Shown piece by piece: positions 8,675-16,572 of a stretch of 64,000 nt of DNA. This stretch comes from Billgrantia endophytica (lineage in GTDB: Bacteria > Pseudomonadota > Gammaproteobacteria > Pseudomonadales > Halomonadaceae). The notes below the pieces were generated by a model. The model did no database searches and was not told where the DNA came from. It was given only the letters and a program-made list of their open reading frames with translations. The position numbers were made by a program, and so were the translations under genes. The stretch spans positions 24,682 to 88,681 of the forward strand of contig NZ_PNRF01000044.1 of assembly GCF_002879615.1 (NCBI RefSeq). Reading direction: 5' to 3'. The number at the start of each line of letters is the position of its first letter. The stretch's first letter is position 1.

Positions 8675-9658
8675 ATGACAGACCTCATGAATACCAGACC
8701 CGACATCATGCTGTCGGCCCGGGAGCTCTTCGGTATCGACAGTGACCTTGAGGTACCGGCTTTCAGTGAACGGAGCGACCACGTGCCCGAGATCGACGAC
8801 GTCTATCGCTTCAACCCGGACGTGACCCTGGCGATCCTGGCCGGTTTCACCCGAAATCGCCGCGTGATGGTCCAGGGGCTCCATGGCACCGGCAAATCGA
8901 CCCATATCGAGCAGGTCGCGGCACGCTTGAACTGGCCCTGCCTGCGGGTCAACCTCGACGGCCATATCAGCCGCCTGGACCTGGTGGGAAAAGACAGCAT
9001 CGTGGTGCGTGACGGCCTGCAGATCACCGAGTTTCAGGAAGGCATCGTGCCCTGGTCGCTGCAGCGGCCGGTGGCGTTGATCTTCGACGAATACGATGCG
9101 GGACGTCCCGACGTGATGTTCGTCATTCAGCGCATCCTGGAACGCGATGGCAGCTTTACCCTGCTCGACCAGAATCGGGTCATTCACCCTCATCCCTGTT
9201 TTCGCCTCTTCGCCACCGCCAACACCCTGGGCCAGGGCGACCTCAGCGGCCTCTATCATGGAACCCAGTTGCTCAACCAGGCCCAGATCGACCGCTGGAA
9301 CATCGTCGCGCAGCTCGACTATCTCTCTCACGACGAGGAAGTGAAGATCGTACTGGCAAGGGTTCCCGCCAAGGCCGACGAACGGGGACGCAAGCTGATC
9401 GACGCCATGGTGGAAGTCGCTACCCTGACCCGGCGGGGATTCGCAGCCGGCGACCTGTCGATGCTGATGTCGCCACGCACCGTCATCACCTGGGCCGAGA
9501 ACTGCGAGATCTTCCGCGACCCGGCGTTGGCGTTCCGTCTCTCGTTTCTCAACAAATGCGACGAAGCAGAGCGCCCCATCGTCGCCGAGTTCTACCAACG
9601 CTGTTTCGATCAGGAACTGGATGAGTCCTGGCACCATGCGACGGACGGCAAACCGTGA
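8675..9658 (+). CDS. cobS: CobS-type AAA+ ATPase (aerobic cobaltochelatase subunit family)
   Basis: A 327-residue MoxR-class AAA+ ATPase very close to the CobS subunit of aerobic cobaltochelatase, which with CobT powers cobalt insertion by CobN. Seen are the N-terminal VPAFSERSDHVPEIDDVYRF, Walker A GLHGTGKST, THIEQVAARLNWPC, Walker B ALIFDEYDAGRPDV, the sensor FATANTLGQGD, and LYHGTQLLNQAQIDRW. The start is the ATG at 8675, which has GAGGAGG six bases upstream; the frame stays open far upstream but that part is antisense to the oxidase gene. It overlaps cobT by 4 bases. No cobN or other cobalamin gene is in the window, so this may be a relocated cobaltochelatase part or a paralogue serving another metalloenzyme. 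Confidence 0.88.
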   Translation: MTDLMNTRPDIMLSARELFGIDSDLEVPAFSERSDHVPEIDDVYRFNPDVTLAILAGFTRNRRVMVQGLHGTGKSTHIEQVAARLNWPCLRVNLDGHISRLDLVGKDSIVVRDGLQITEFQEGIVPWSLQRPVALIFDEYDAGRPDVMFVIQRILERDGSFTLLDQNRVIHPHPCFRLFATANTLGQGDLSGLYHGTQLLNQAQIDRWNIVAQLDYLSHDEEVKIVLARVPAKADERGRKLIDAMVEVATLTRRGFAAGDLSMLMSPRTVITWAENCEIFRDPALAFRLSFLNKCDEAERPIVAEFYQRCFDQELDESWHHATDGKP

Positions 9659-11376
9659 GCACGCCCCAGCGACTCAACCGGCAGCGGCAGCAGGTTGCGG
9701 AACTCGAGGCCGCGGCGTTGCGTGCGCTCACCGGAGACCGGGAGTTGCACTATCGTGGGCAACGGCCCCAGCGCGGTATGCAGCCTCTGGCGCTCAACGC
9801 TCCCCACCTGAAGCTGGCGACTGGCAACATCGAATTGGCGGCCCTGCGTGGCGTCACCGATGCCTTGGCGATGCGGCTACAGTACTCGAAGCCCGCCCTG
9901 CATCGACACTGGTGCCCCGAGCCTCCGGTGGAACGGCTGATATTCGAGCTGCTCGAACAGCTGCGCACCGAGAGCCTGGTCAGCGGGACCATGCCGGGCA
10001 TGGCAACCAATATGCGGTTGCGCTTCGAGGCGTGGTGCCGTGAGTTTCATCGTTCGGGGCTGACCGAGAGCGCCCTGGGCATTCTTCTCTACAGCGTGGC
10101 TCAGATCTGCTGGTCCCGCCTGATGGCCAGGTCGGTGCTGGAGGAGACGGAAGATGTCATCGAAGCGACCCGTGCCGCCATTGCCCCGGCAATCGGTACC
10201 GCCCTGGCCGGGCTGCGCCGGTATCGTCACGATCAGGCTGCCTACGCACCCTATGCGCTGGAAATAGCGCAGTGGGTGGGAGCCAGCGTCGAGAACGCCA
10301 TGGCCGAGCGGGCCGAGGACGACGAAGCAGCGGATCGCGTACAGCAGCGCTTTGCGCTACTGCTGGATTTCGAAGACGAAACGCAGGACAGCTTCACCAC
10401 AGCCACGACCGGCGACAGCAAGCATTTCGCACAGGCCCAGCAGCGCTATCACATCTACACCACGGCACATGACAGCGTCGTGCCTGTCGACAGCCAGGTA
10501 CGTGATGCATTGCTGGCCGAGTATCGCGACCACCTCGATGCCCGCATCGCGACCCAGGGCGTCAACCTTCGACGATTGGCACGCCTCTTCTCGGCTCGAC
10601 TCAGCACACCGCGCCGCGATGGCTGGCACTTCGGCGAGGAGGCCGGTGTGATCGATGGACGCCGGCTGGCGCAGCTGGTCAGCTCCCCGACCGAGCGTCG
10701 CCTCTTTCAGCGGGAGCGCTACAGGCCTCGGGCCAACTGCCTGGTGAGCTTTCTGGTCGACTGCTCCGGGTCGATGAAAATGCATGGTGAGCCTGTTGCC
10801 ATGTTGCTCGACCAATTGAGCCGAGCGCTTGAAATGGCCGGCGTCACCACGGAGGTGCTCGGCTTCACCACAGGCGCCTGGAACGGCGGGCGACCGTATC
10901 AAACCTGGCTGAGCCGGGGCAGGCCCGCGTCTCCCGGACGCCTCAACGAGGTTCGCTATCTCGTCTTCAAGGACGCCGATACCCCCTGGCGCCGCGCCCG
11001 CCGGAATATCGGCGCTCTTCTCAAGCACGACATCTACCGCGAAGGCATCGACGGCGAAGCCGTGGAGTGGGCCTGCGCCCGCATGACCGGCCGGGACGAA
11101 ACACGGCGGCAACTGATCGTCATCTCCGACGGCTGCCCAATGGACAGCGCCACCGGCCTGGCCAACGACAAGTTCTATCTGGACAACCATCTCAAGGAGG
11201 TCGTGGCACGTCAGGAAAGGCTCGGTGAGGTCGGTATAGCGGGTATCGGTGTAGGGCTGGATCTCAGCCCTTTCTATCGCCACAACCTGCCCGTCGATCT
11301 CTCCCAGGGGCTGGATAACGAGCTATTGATGAACATTGCCGGGTTGATCATCAACGGCTGCACATATCGGCGCTGA
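9655..11376 (+). CDS. cobT: CobT-type VWA protein (cobaltochelatase subunit family)
   Basis: A 573-residue partner of the preceding ATPase. The N-terminal half is the CobT helical domain; residues about 225-275 are the acidic, low-complexity linker seen in CobT (AERAEDDEAAD, FEDETQDSF), though shorter than usual. The C-terminal third is a von Willebrand factor A domain with the MIDAS motif DCSGSMKMHGE, then FTTGAWNGGRP, and IVISDGCPMDS. It starts at the GTG that overlaps the cobS stop (GTGA). The pair is the AAA+/VWA chaperone module used to load metal into large enzymes (CobN, or in paralogous systems other enzymes). It converges on the tauE-type gene. Confidence 0.87.
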   Translation: MSTPQRLNRQRQQVAELEAAALRALTGDRELHYRGQRPQRGMQPLALNAPHLKLATGNIELAALRGVTDALAMRLQYSKPALHRHWCPEPPVERLIFELLEQLRTESLVSGTMPGMATNMRLRFEAWCREFHRSGLTESALGILLYSVAQICWSRLMARSVLEETEDVIEATRAAIAPAIGTALAGLRRYRHDQAAYAPYALEIAQWVGASVENAMAERAEDDEAADRVQQRFALLLDFEDETQDSFTTATTGDSKHFAQAQQRYHIYTTAHDSVVPVDSQVRDALLAEYRDHLDARIATQGVNLRRLARLFSARLSTPRRDGWHFGEEAGVIDGRRLAQLVSSPTERRLFQRERYRPRANCLVSFLVDCSGSMKMHGEPVAMLLDQLSRALEMAGVTTEVLGFTTGAWNGGRPYQTWLSRGRPASPGRLNEVRYLVFKDADTPWRRARRNIGALLKHDIYREGIDGEAVEWACARMTGRDETRRQLIVISDGCPMDSATGLANDKFYLDNHLKEVVARQERLGEVGIAGIGVGLDLSPFYRHNLPVDLSQGLDNELLMNIAGLIINGCTYRR

Positions 11377-11435
11377 TCATCCACCGCAGGTACTGTCATC
11401 CCACGAAGGCATGAGCTCGGACATTCTGACTGGGG

Positions 11436-12200
11436 TCAGATACCGAACTCTGACAGGATCAGCCTGAGACCGATCAGCATCAGGAAGACAAAGACACCCC
11501 GGCGCAGCAACAGGGGAGATAACGGTGGCGGAAAACGCCGACCCGCAAAGGTAGCCAGCGTAATGACAGGGATCGACCAGGCGGCCAGCAACAGGATCTC
11601 GGCATTCAGCTGCCCCTGGAGGCCAATGAACAGGGTACGCACCGCCGAGGTGACGGCAAAAAGCAGAATCAGCATATTACGGATTCTGATCAGCCCCATG
11701 GGCTGCCGGTAACAATGATAGATCAGGGGAGGGCCGGCAATACCGAACAGGCCACCCAAGAGGCCGGAGAGACCGCCATACAAGGCGAAGCTGCGACGCG
11801 AGGATAGTGCCGTCTGGCAATTCTGATGCAGCAACAGGCTTGCTCCACCGTAGATGATGACTATCCCCAGCAAGATGCCAAGCAGTGAAGAGGCCCTATC
11901 GCTGAGATAATCCAGCAGCAATACGCCAACCAGAATCGCAGGCACGATACCTAGCCCGGCCGCCTTTGCCGAAGGCCAGTCGATATGATGGAGCGCGCCA
12001 GGCAGCGCCACCAGACAGTTGATCAACATCATCAGACTGACCACCGCAGCGACCGAGGCCACCGAAGCGATGCCGAGACCGCTGGTCGCTCCCATCACGA
12101 TGAGACCAAGTCCAAACCCGGTCACGGTATGGAAATAGCCAGCCAGGGCGGCAACGACAAGAAAGTGCAGCAACAGTGGGTCATTCACGACATCAGCCAA
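11436..12200 (-). CDS. TauE/SafE-family anion exporter
   Basis: A 254-residue polytopic membrane protein of the TauE/SafE (COG0730) family with two halves carrying the family motifs GFGLGLIVMG near residue 30 and GLLGGLFGIAGPPLIY near 145. Members export sulfite, sulfoacetate or related anions, and are commonly found beside xsc. The only start that keeps the first helix is a TTG at 12200, overlapping the end of pta by 8 bases, so translation is probably coupled. Its position at the end of the xsc-pta operon supports export of sulfite formed by Xsc. Confidence 0.85.
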   Translation of the reverse strand: MADVVNDPLLLHFLVVAALAGYFHTVTGFGLGLIVMGATSGLGIASVASVAAVVSLMMLINCLVALPGALHHIDWPSAKAAGLGIVPAILVGVLLLDYLSDRASSLLGILLGIVIIYGGASLLLHQNCQTALSSRRSFALYGGLSGLLGGLFGIAGPPLIYHCYRQPMGLIRIRNMLILLFAVTSAVRTLFIGLQGQLNAEILLLAAWSIPVITLATFAGRRFPPPLSPLLLRRGVFVFLMLIGLRLILSEFGI

Positions 12201-13218
12201 TTGCTCTGGCGCCTCGGGCCTCCGCGGCCTGTGCCTGTATCGTGGTCACGGCAATGACATGGTAGATATCGTTGACGCTACAACCCCGGGACAGATCATT
12301 GGCCGGCCTGGCCAGCCCCTGCAGCAATGGTCCGATCGCTTCGGCCCCACCGATACGCTCGGCCAGCTTGTAGCCGATGTTACCGGCTTCCAGGTTGGGA
12401 AAGATCAAGACGTTGGCATTGCCCTTGACTCGGGAGTCCGGCAGTTTGCGTTCGGCAATCTCGGCAACGATGGCGGCATCGAGCTGGACATCCTCGTCGA
12501 TGGCCAGGGCCGGACGCCGCTCCTTGACCCGACGCGCGGCATTGACCACCTTTTCCACATGGCCATGACTGGCGCTGCCGCTCGTCGAGAAGGAGAGCAT
12601 GGCGACCCTGGGTTCCTCGCCCAACAGCGACTCGGCGCTTTCGGCTGCCGCCAGGGCGATATCCGCCAACTGGTTGGAATCGGGATCGATGACCAGGCCG
12701 CAATCGGAAAAGATCATTCCCCCCTTCAGGTTGTGAAACGGTTTGCAGAGCATCATCAGGAAGAAGCTGGATACCAGCTTGTGCGCCGGATCGACCCCCA
12801 GTATCTGGATGGCCGTTCGTACAACCTCGGCGGTAGGATGCACGGCGCCGGCCACGCAGCCATCGGCATGCCCCTGACGTACCAGCAGGTTGGCGAAGCA
12901 CAGCGGCTCGTGCACCGCTGTTCTGGCTTGCGCGAGCGTCATGCCACGCTTCCTGCGAAGGTCGTGCAATACTGCCGCCAGATTGGTGGTCAAGCGGGAA
13001 TCGGCGGGGTCGACCACGTCAAGGGCGGCCAGATCGAGACCCCGGGCCGCCGCCACCGCCAGGATGTTCCGCCGGTTGCCCACCAATACGATCTTGGCAA
13101 CGCCGTCCTCGGCGGCATTGATGGCCGCCCGAAGGATGCGCTCATCCTCGCCTTCGCAGAGCACGATACGCCTGGGGGACTGGCGGGCTCGCTCGATGAT
13201 TCGCTTCAGTGCCTTCAT
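12193..13218 (-). CDS. pta: Phosphate acetyltransferase
   Basis: A 341-residue short-form phosphotransacetylase, the catalytic PTA_PTB domain alone without the N-terminal regulatory domain of enteric Pta. Seen are IVLCEGEDERILRAA, CVAGAVHPTAEVVRTAIQILG, the FSDCGLVIDPD motif and MLSFSTSGSASHG. It converts acetyl phosphate and CoA to acetyl-CoA, the usual step after Xsc. The start is the ATG of MKALKRIIERA, with AAGGAG seven bases upstream; upstream in-frame codons run into the terminator region and are unlike the family. It lies 103 bases after xsc, with a terminator hairpin between, and overlaps the tauE-type gene. Confidence 0.92.
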   Translation of the reverse strand: MKALKRIIERARQSPRRIVLCEGEDERILRAAINAAEDGVAKIVLVGNRRNILAVAAARGLDLAALDVVDPADSRLTTNLAAVLHDLRRKRGMTLAQARTAVHEPLCFANLLVRQGHADGCVAGAVHPTAEVVRTAIQILGVDPAHKLVSSFFLMMLCKPFHNLKGGMIFSDCGLVIDPDSNQLADIALAAAESAESLLGEEPRVAMLSFSTSGSASHGHVEKVVNAARRVKERRPALAIDEDVQLDAAIVAEIAERKLPDSRVKGNANVLIFPNLEAGNIGYKLAERIGGAEAIGPLLQGLARPANDLSRGCSVNDIYHVIAVTTIQAQAAEARGARAIG

Positions 13219-13267
13219 TGTCGTCTCCTTCCATGTCCGATACGCGTCGGCATCGGCCATGACAGTG

Positions 13268-13292
13268 AAAAAACCCCCGGCCATGCCGGGGG
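13268..13292 (-). terminator. Intrinsic terminator between xsc and pta
   Basis: On the minus strand a 7-bp GC stem, CCCCCGG with CCGGGGG and a 5-base loop (13274-13292), is followed directly by six T residues (13273-13268). It lies 29 bases after the xsc stop and 49 bases before pta. It would end most xsc transcripts and leave pta-tauE as a reduced read-through product. Confidence 0.8.
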
Positions 13293-13321
13293 AAGACCAC
13301 TTCCACTGAAACCACATTCAC

Positions 13322-15142
13322 TCAGACGTAGTCCTGGTACTTCTCCAGCAGGCGTACCGGCTTCTTCAACGCATCCCGGCGGAACGGGTCGCCCAGCTCC
13401 CGGGTACACAGTATCTCCACGATGCAGGTCTTGCCTTCGTTCATCTGCAGGTCCACTGCCCTCTTCAGCGCCGGCCCCACGTCTTCCAGCCGGTCCACGG
13501 TGATCCCTTCGGCCCCCATCGCCCGACCGATCTCGGCGAAGCTCTGGTTGTCCAGCTCCCCCGCGACGAAGCGGCGGTTGTAGAAGTCCACCTGGTTCTT
13601 CTTCTCGGCTCCCCACTGGCGGTTGTGGAACACTACCGCGGTTACCGGAATGTTGTGACGCACGCAGGTCATGGTCTCCATCAGGCTCATGCCCCAGGCA
13701 CCGTCACCGGCGTAGGAGATCGCCGGACGGTGCGGCGCGGCAACCTTGGCGCCAATGATGGTGGGAAAGGCGTAGCCGCAGTTGCCGAAGCTCATGGCGG
13801 CAAAGAAGCTGCGTGGCTTCTCGAAACGCAGGTAGCTGTTGGCCACCGAGTTGATGTTGCCGATATCGGTGGAGACCATGACGTCCTCGGGCATGGCCTT
13901 TTCCAGCTCGCGCAGCACCTGCCGCGGGTGCAGGTATTCGCCACCGGAGAAGGGCGTTTCCCTCTTGGCCTCGTCGATGGCGTCGAGGCTGAAGGGGTCA
14001 CGCTCGTGGGTCCACTCGTCGAGTTCGCGTTCCCAGGCGGCCTTCTCGGACTGGATGGTGTCGTGGCGCTCGGCCTTGGTGGTATCACAGGCCAGGTCGC
14101 GCCCGGCCAGCCGTTCGCTCAGCGCGATCGCGGAGGCCTTGGCGTCGCCGCAGATGCCCACAGCGATCTTCTTCACCAGGCCGAGCATCTTGTGGTCGGC
14201 GTCGATCTGGATGACCTTGGCGTTGGTCGGCCAGTAGTCCAGGCCGTGCTGCGGCAGGGTACCGAACGGCCCCAGCCGGGAACCCAGCGCCACCACCACG
14301 TCGGCCTGGGCCAGCAGTTTCATCGCCGCCTTGGAGCCCTGGTAGCCCAGCGGGCCGCACCACAGCGGGTGGCTGGCGGGGAAGGAGTCGTTGTGCAGGT
14401 AACTGTTGACCACCGGTGCACCGAGGCGCTCGGCCAGGGCCTGGCACTCTTCCACCGCATCGGCCATCACCACCCCACCGCCGGAGATGATCACCGGGAA
14501 CCTGGCCGTGGCCAGCAACTCGGCGGCCTCGTCCAGGCTTTTGGCCCCACCGGGGCCGCGGTCCAGCCGCGACGGCTGGGGAATCTCGGCCTCGATCTCG
14601 CCGTAGAAATAGTCCCGCGGAATGTTCAGTTGGGTTGGGCCCATCTCGGCCATGGCCCGGTCGAAGCAGCGGCCGGTGTACTCGGCCATGCGCGCCGGAT
14701 GGGTCACATGGCCCTGGTACTTGGTGAACTCCTGGAACATCGGCAACTGGTTGCACTCCTGGAAGCCGCCCAGGCCCATGCCCATGGTGCCGGCTTCCGG
14801 GGTGACGATGACCACCGGGCTGTGCGCCCAGTAGGCCGCGGCGATCGCGGTCACGCAGTTGGAGATGCCCGGGCCGTTCTGGCCGATCACCAGGCCGTGG
14901 CGGCCGGAGACGCGGGCGTAGCCGTCGGCCATGTGGCCGGCGCCCTGCTCATGGACCACCGGAATCAGGCGGATACCGGCCGGGGCGAAGATGTCCATGG
15001 CGTCCATGAAGGCCGACCCCATGATGCCGAACATGTCGGTGACACCGTTGGCGACCATGGTTTCGACGAAGGCCTCCGAAGGGGTCATCTTCTGCTTGCC
15101 CTGGGCCACTGGGCGGTTGTCTACGTTGTCTGAAGTGCTCAT
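13322..15142 (-). CDS. xsc: Sulfoacetaldehyde acetyltransferase
   Basis: A 606-residue thiamine-diphosphate enzyme that cleaves sulfoacetaldehyde with phosphate to acetyl phosphate and sulfite, the central step of taurine, isethionate and sulfoacetate breakdown. The glutamate region is VVHEQGAGHMADGYARVSG, followed by QNGPGISNCVTAIAAAYW. The cofactor motif is YAGDGAWGMSLMET with the matching Asn in VVFHNRQWGAEKKNQ. Length and these segments match Xsc rather than acetolactate synthase or oxalyl-CoA decarboxylase. GGAGG precedes the ATG. It is the first gene of the xsc-pta-tauE unit and divergent from an IclR regulator across the copy B control element. Confidence 0.94.
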   Translation of the reverse strand: MSTSDNVDNRPVAQGKQKMTPSEAFVETMVANGVTDMFGIMGSAFMDAMDIFAPAGIRLIPVVHEQGAGHMADGYARVSGRHGLVIGQNGPGISNCVTAIAAAYWAHSPVVIVTPEAGTMGMGLGGFQECNQLPMFQEFTKYQGHVTHPARMAEYTGRCFDRAMAEMGPTQLNIPRDYFYGEIEAEIPQPSRLDRGPGGAKSLDEAAELLATARFPVIISGGGVVMADAVEECQALAERLGAPVVNSYLHNDSFPASHPLWCGPLGYQGSKAAMKLLAQADVVVALGSRLGPFGTLPQHGLDYWPTNAKVIQIDADHKMLGLVKKIAVGICGDAKASAIALSERLAGRDLACDTTKAERHDTIQSEKAAWERELDEWTHERDPFSLDAIDEAKRETPFSGGEYLHPRQVLRELEKAMPEDVMVSTDIGNINSVANSYLRFEKPRSFFAAMSFGNCGYAFPTIIGAKVAAPHRPAISYAGDGAWGMSLMETMTCVRHNIPVTAVVFHNRQWGAEKKNQVDFYNRRFVAGELDNQSFAEIGRAMGAEGITVDRLEDVGPALKRAVDLQMNEGKTCIVEILCTRELGDPFRRDALKKPVRLLEKYQDYV

Positions 15143-15178
15143 AAGGGTCCTCCACGGCGCGGCCGCTTCATCATGATC

Positions 15179-15285
15179 TTTTTATGGTACGAAGGGTTCC
15201 GAATAACGAAACTTGCTCAAAATTTAGCGTCGCGTCAACCACGCGTCAATGGAAAGTTTCGAAAAATGGTACAAATTGATTTCTT
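15179..15285. promoter_or_regulatory. Divergent control element, copy B, between xsc and iclR
   Basis: This element carries TTCCGAATAACGAAACTT at 15197-15214 and a 24-base block at 15249-15272, both shared with copy A at 8472-8489 and 8525-8548. On the xsc strand the second block reads GTACCATTTTTCGAAACTT; the first block on the other strand reads GTTCCGAATAACGAAACTT. The two are inverted sites of the form GTwCCr-N5-CGAAACTT and flank the predicted xsc promoter. The arrangement fits a regulator binding as two dimers, most likely the IclR protein encoded next to it. Confidence 0.72.
15221..15249 (-). promoter_or_regulatory. Predicted sigma-70 promoter of xsc
   Basis: On the minus strand TTGACG (15249-15244) and TAAATT (15226-15221) are separated by exactly 17 bases. 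The transcript would start near 15214, inside the first inverted site, and give an untranslated leader of about 70 bases before the xsc ATG. In copy A the same -35 (TTGACG, 8524-8519) is kept, with a poorer -10 (TAGTTT). Confidence 0.6.
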
Positions 15286-15325
15286 TTGAGGAACAATATA
15301 CCTTGATGGAAAAGGAGGCAGCGCC

Positions 15326-16147
15326 ATGACGAGTAGCAAATCCGACATCACCAAGCTTGAAGGCGACACACCCGCGCAACGTTTACTGGCACTGCTGGAG
15401 GTGATAGCCGAGAAGGATCAATTCTTCACCCTGCAGAGCATGGTCGAGGAAACCGGCCTGCCGAAACCCACCCTGCATCGCATGCTGCAGCAGCTCGAGA
15501 CCTCCGGCATGCTCCAGCGCGAGGCCGACAACCGCCACTACAGCAAGGGAAGCCGACTGCGCCGCCTGGCCGAAAACCTGCTGCTCAACGACACCGTGCA
15601 CGGTGCACGCCATGCGGTGCTTGGCCAACTGGTCGACGAGGTCGGCGAAAGCTGCAATATCACCGCCCTGTCAGGCGGAGAGGTCCTCTATCTCGATCGT
15701 GTCGAGACCTCGGCAGCCCTGCGTTTCTACCTCCACCCCGGGTCCCGGGTCCCGGTGCACTGCTCGGCAAGCGGCAAGCTCTTTCTGGCCCAGATGAGTC
15801 CCACGCAGCGCAGGCGACTGCTGGAAACGCTTCCTCTCAAGGCATTCACCAACAACACCTTGACCGATATCGATGCGCTTGAAACCGAAATCGAGACGGT
15901 TCGCCAGCATGGTTATGCCTTCGATGACGAGGAGTTTCTATCGGGACTGATCTGTATCGCCGTGCTGGCACCCAACCCCAGGGGCAGGTCCAACCTGGGA
16001 ATAGCCATCCAGGCCCCCATCATGCGCATGACGCAAGAGCAGGCGCTCCAATGTCTCCCCGCGCTGCAACGCGCCGCCGAGGCCATCGCCGCCATCGATC
16101 GAGATGCCATGCCGCACGGCAGCTCCCTGGCCGAATTGGCAACCTAG
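15326..16147 (+). CDS. IclR-family transcriptional regulator
   Basis: A 273-residue IclR regulator. The N-terminal winged HTH covers about residues 12-75 (LALLEVIAEKDQFFTLQSMV then LPKPTLHRMLQQLETSGML). The effector domain follows, with CNITALSGGEVLYLDRVE, the family segment HCSASGKLFLA, and GYAFDDEEFLSGLICIAV. AAGGAGG lies before the ATG. It is divergent from xsc, and the two copies of its likely operator predict that it controls xsc-pta-tauE and the ThiO-like/cobS-cobT locus. The inducer may be sulfoacetaldehyde or an upstream sulfonate; not shown. Confidence 0.92.
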   Translation: MTSSKSDITKLEGDTPAQRLLALLEVIAEKDQFFTLQSMVEETGLPKPTLHRMLQQLETSGMLQREADNRHYSKGSRLRRLAENLLLNDTVHGARHAVLGQLVDEVGESCNITALSGGEVLYLDRVETSAALRFYLHPGSRVPVHCSASGKLFLAQMSPTQRRRLLETLPLKAFTNNTLTDIDALETEIETVRQHGYAFDDEEFLSGLICIAVLAPNPRGRSNLGIAIQAPIMRMTQEQALQCLPALQRAAEAIAAIDRDAMPHGSSLAELAT

Positions 16148-16299
16148 CCTACGCTCCCAGTGGCGGCAACACGCCGCCCGGCATATAACCAATCGAAGTA
16201 ACAATCATCGTATTTATTCCTGTTCTGCCGATTCGAGTGACTTATAATGGGCTTGTAAGCGCTAGCCCGTTTCTGATGCGCTTGTGCGGGAGACAGGTC

Positions 16300-16515
16300 A
16301 TGATCGAATACAGGAAAACCAGCCGGCGAGAGCTAGAGGAGAGGATCCTTTTCCTCCAACTGACGCTCACGACGCTAAAAGAGCAACTGGATGCCCAGCA
16401 CAGTCTCGATGACGGCTCGCCAAGAGGCAGGGACGATCGTCCTCCCGCCTGCCGGCCGCCCGCGACTCCGACGTCCGACTGTTTTGAAACCCCTCTGGCC
16501 ATTGCCGCGGGCTAG
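16300..16515 (+). CDS. Small hypothetical protein with a coiled-coil-like N terminus
   Basis: A 71-residue reading frame with the start MIEYRKTSRRELEER, preceded by GGGAG at a usable spacing. Residues about 8-33 form a charged helix with leucine periodicity (LEERILFLQLTLTTLKEQLDA); the rest is polar and proline-rich. No family is recognised. It could be a small DNA-binding or scaffold protein or a spurious frame. It sits alone between iclR and the convergent SLC13 gene. The 152 bases between iclR and this frame contain only a weak GC hairpin without a T-run. Confidence 0.35.
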   Translation: MIEYRKTSRRELEERILFLQLTLTTLKEQLDAQHSLDDGSPRGRDDRPPACRPPATPTSDCFETPLAIAAG

Positions 16516-16572
16516 GCGCTCACGGTCGCAGGGCTGACCTTTCCTCTGGACCGCTGTGAATGGACGCTCAAC

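Noticed and set aside
8675..11376. Calling cobS-cobT a cobalamin synthesis operon
   Set aside because: Sequence similarity is strong, but there is no cobN or other cobalamin gene in the window, so only family membership is claimed.
13625..15133. A 502-residue open frame opposite xsc
   Set aside because: It is an antisense shadow of a confidently identified gene, with no motif of its own.
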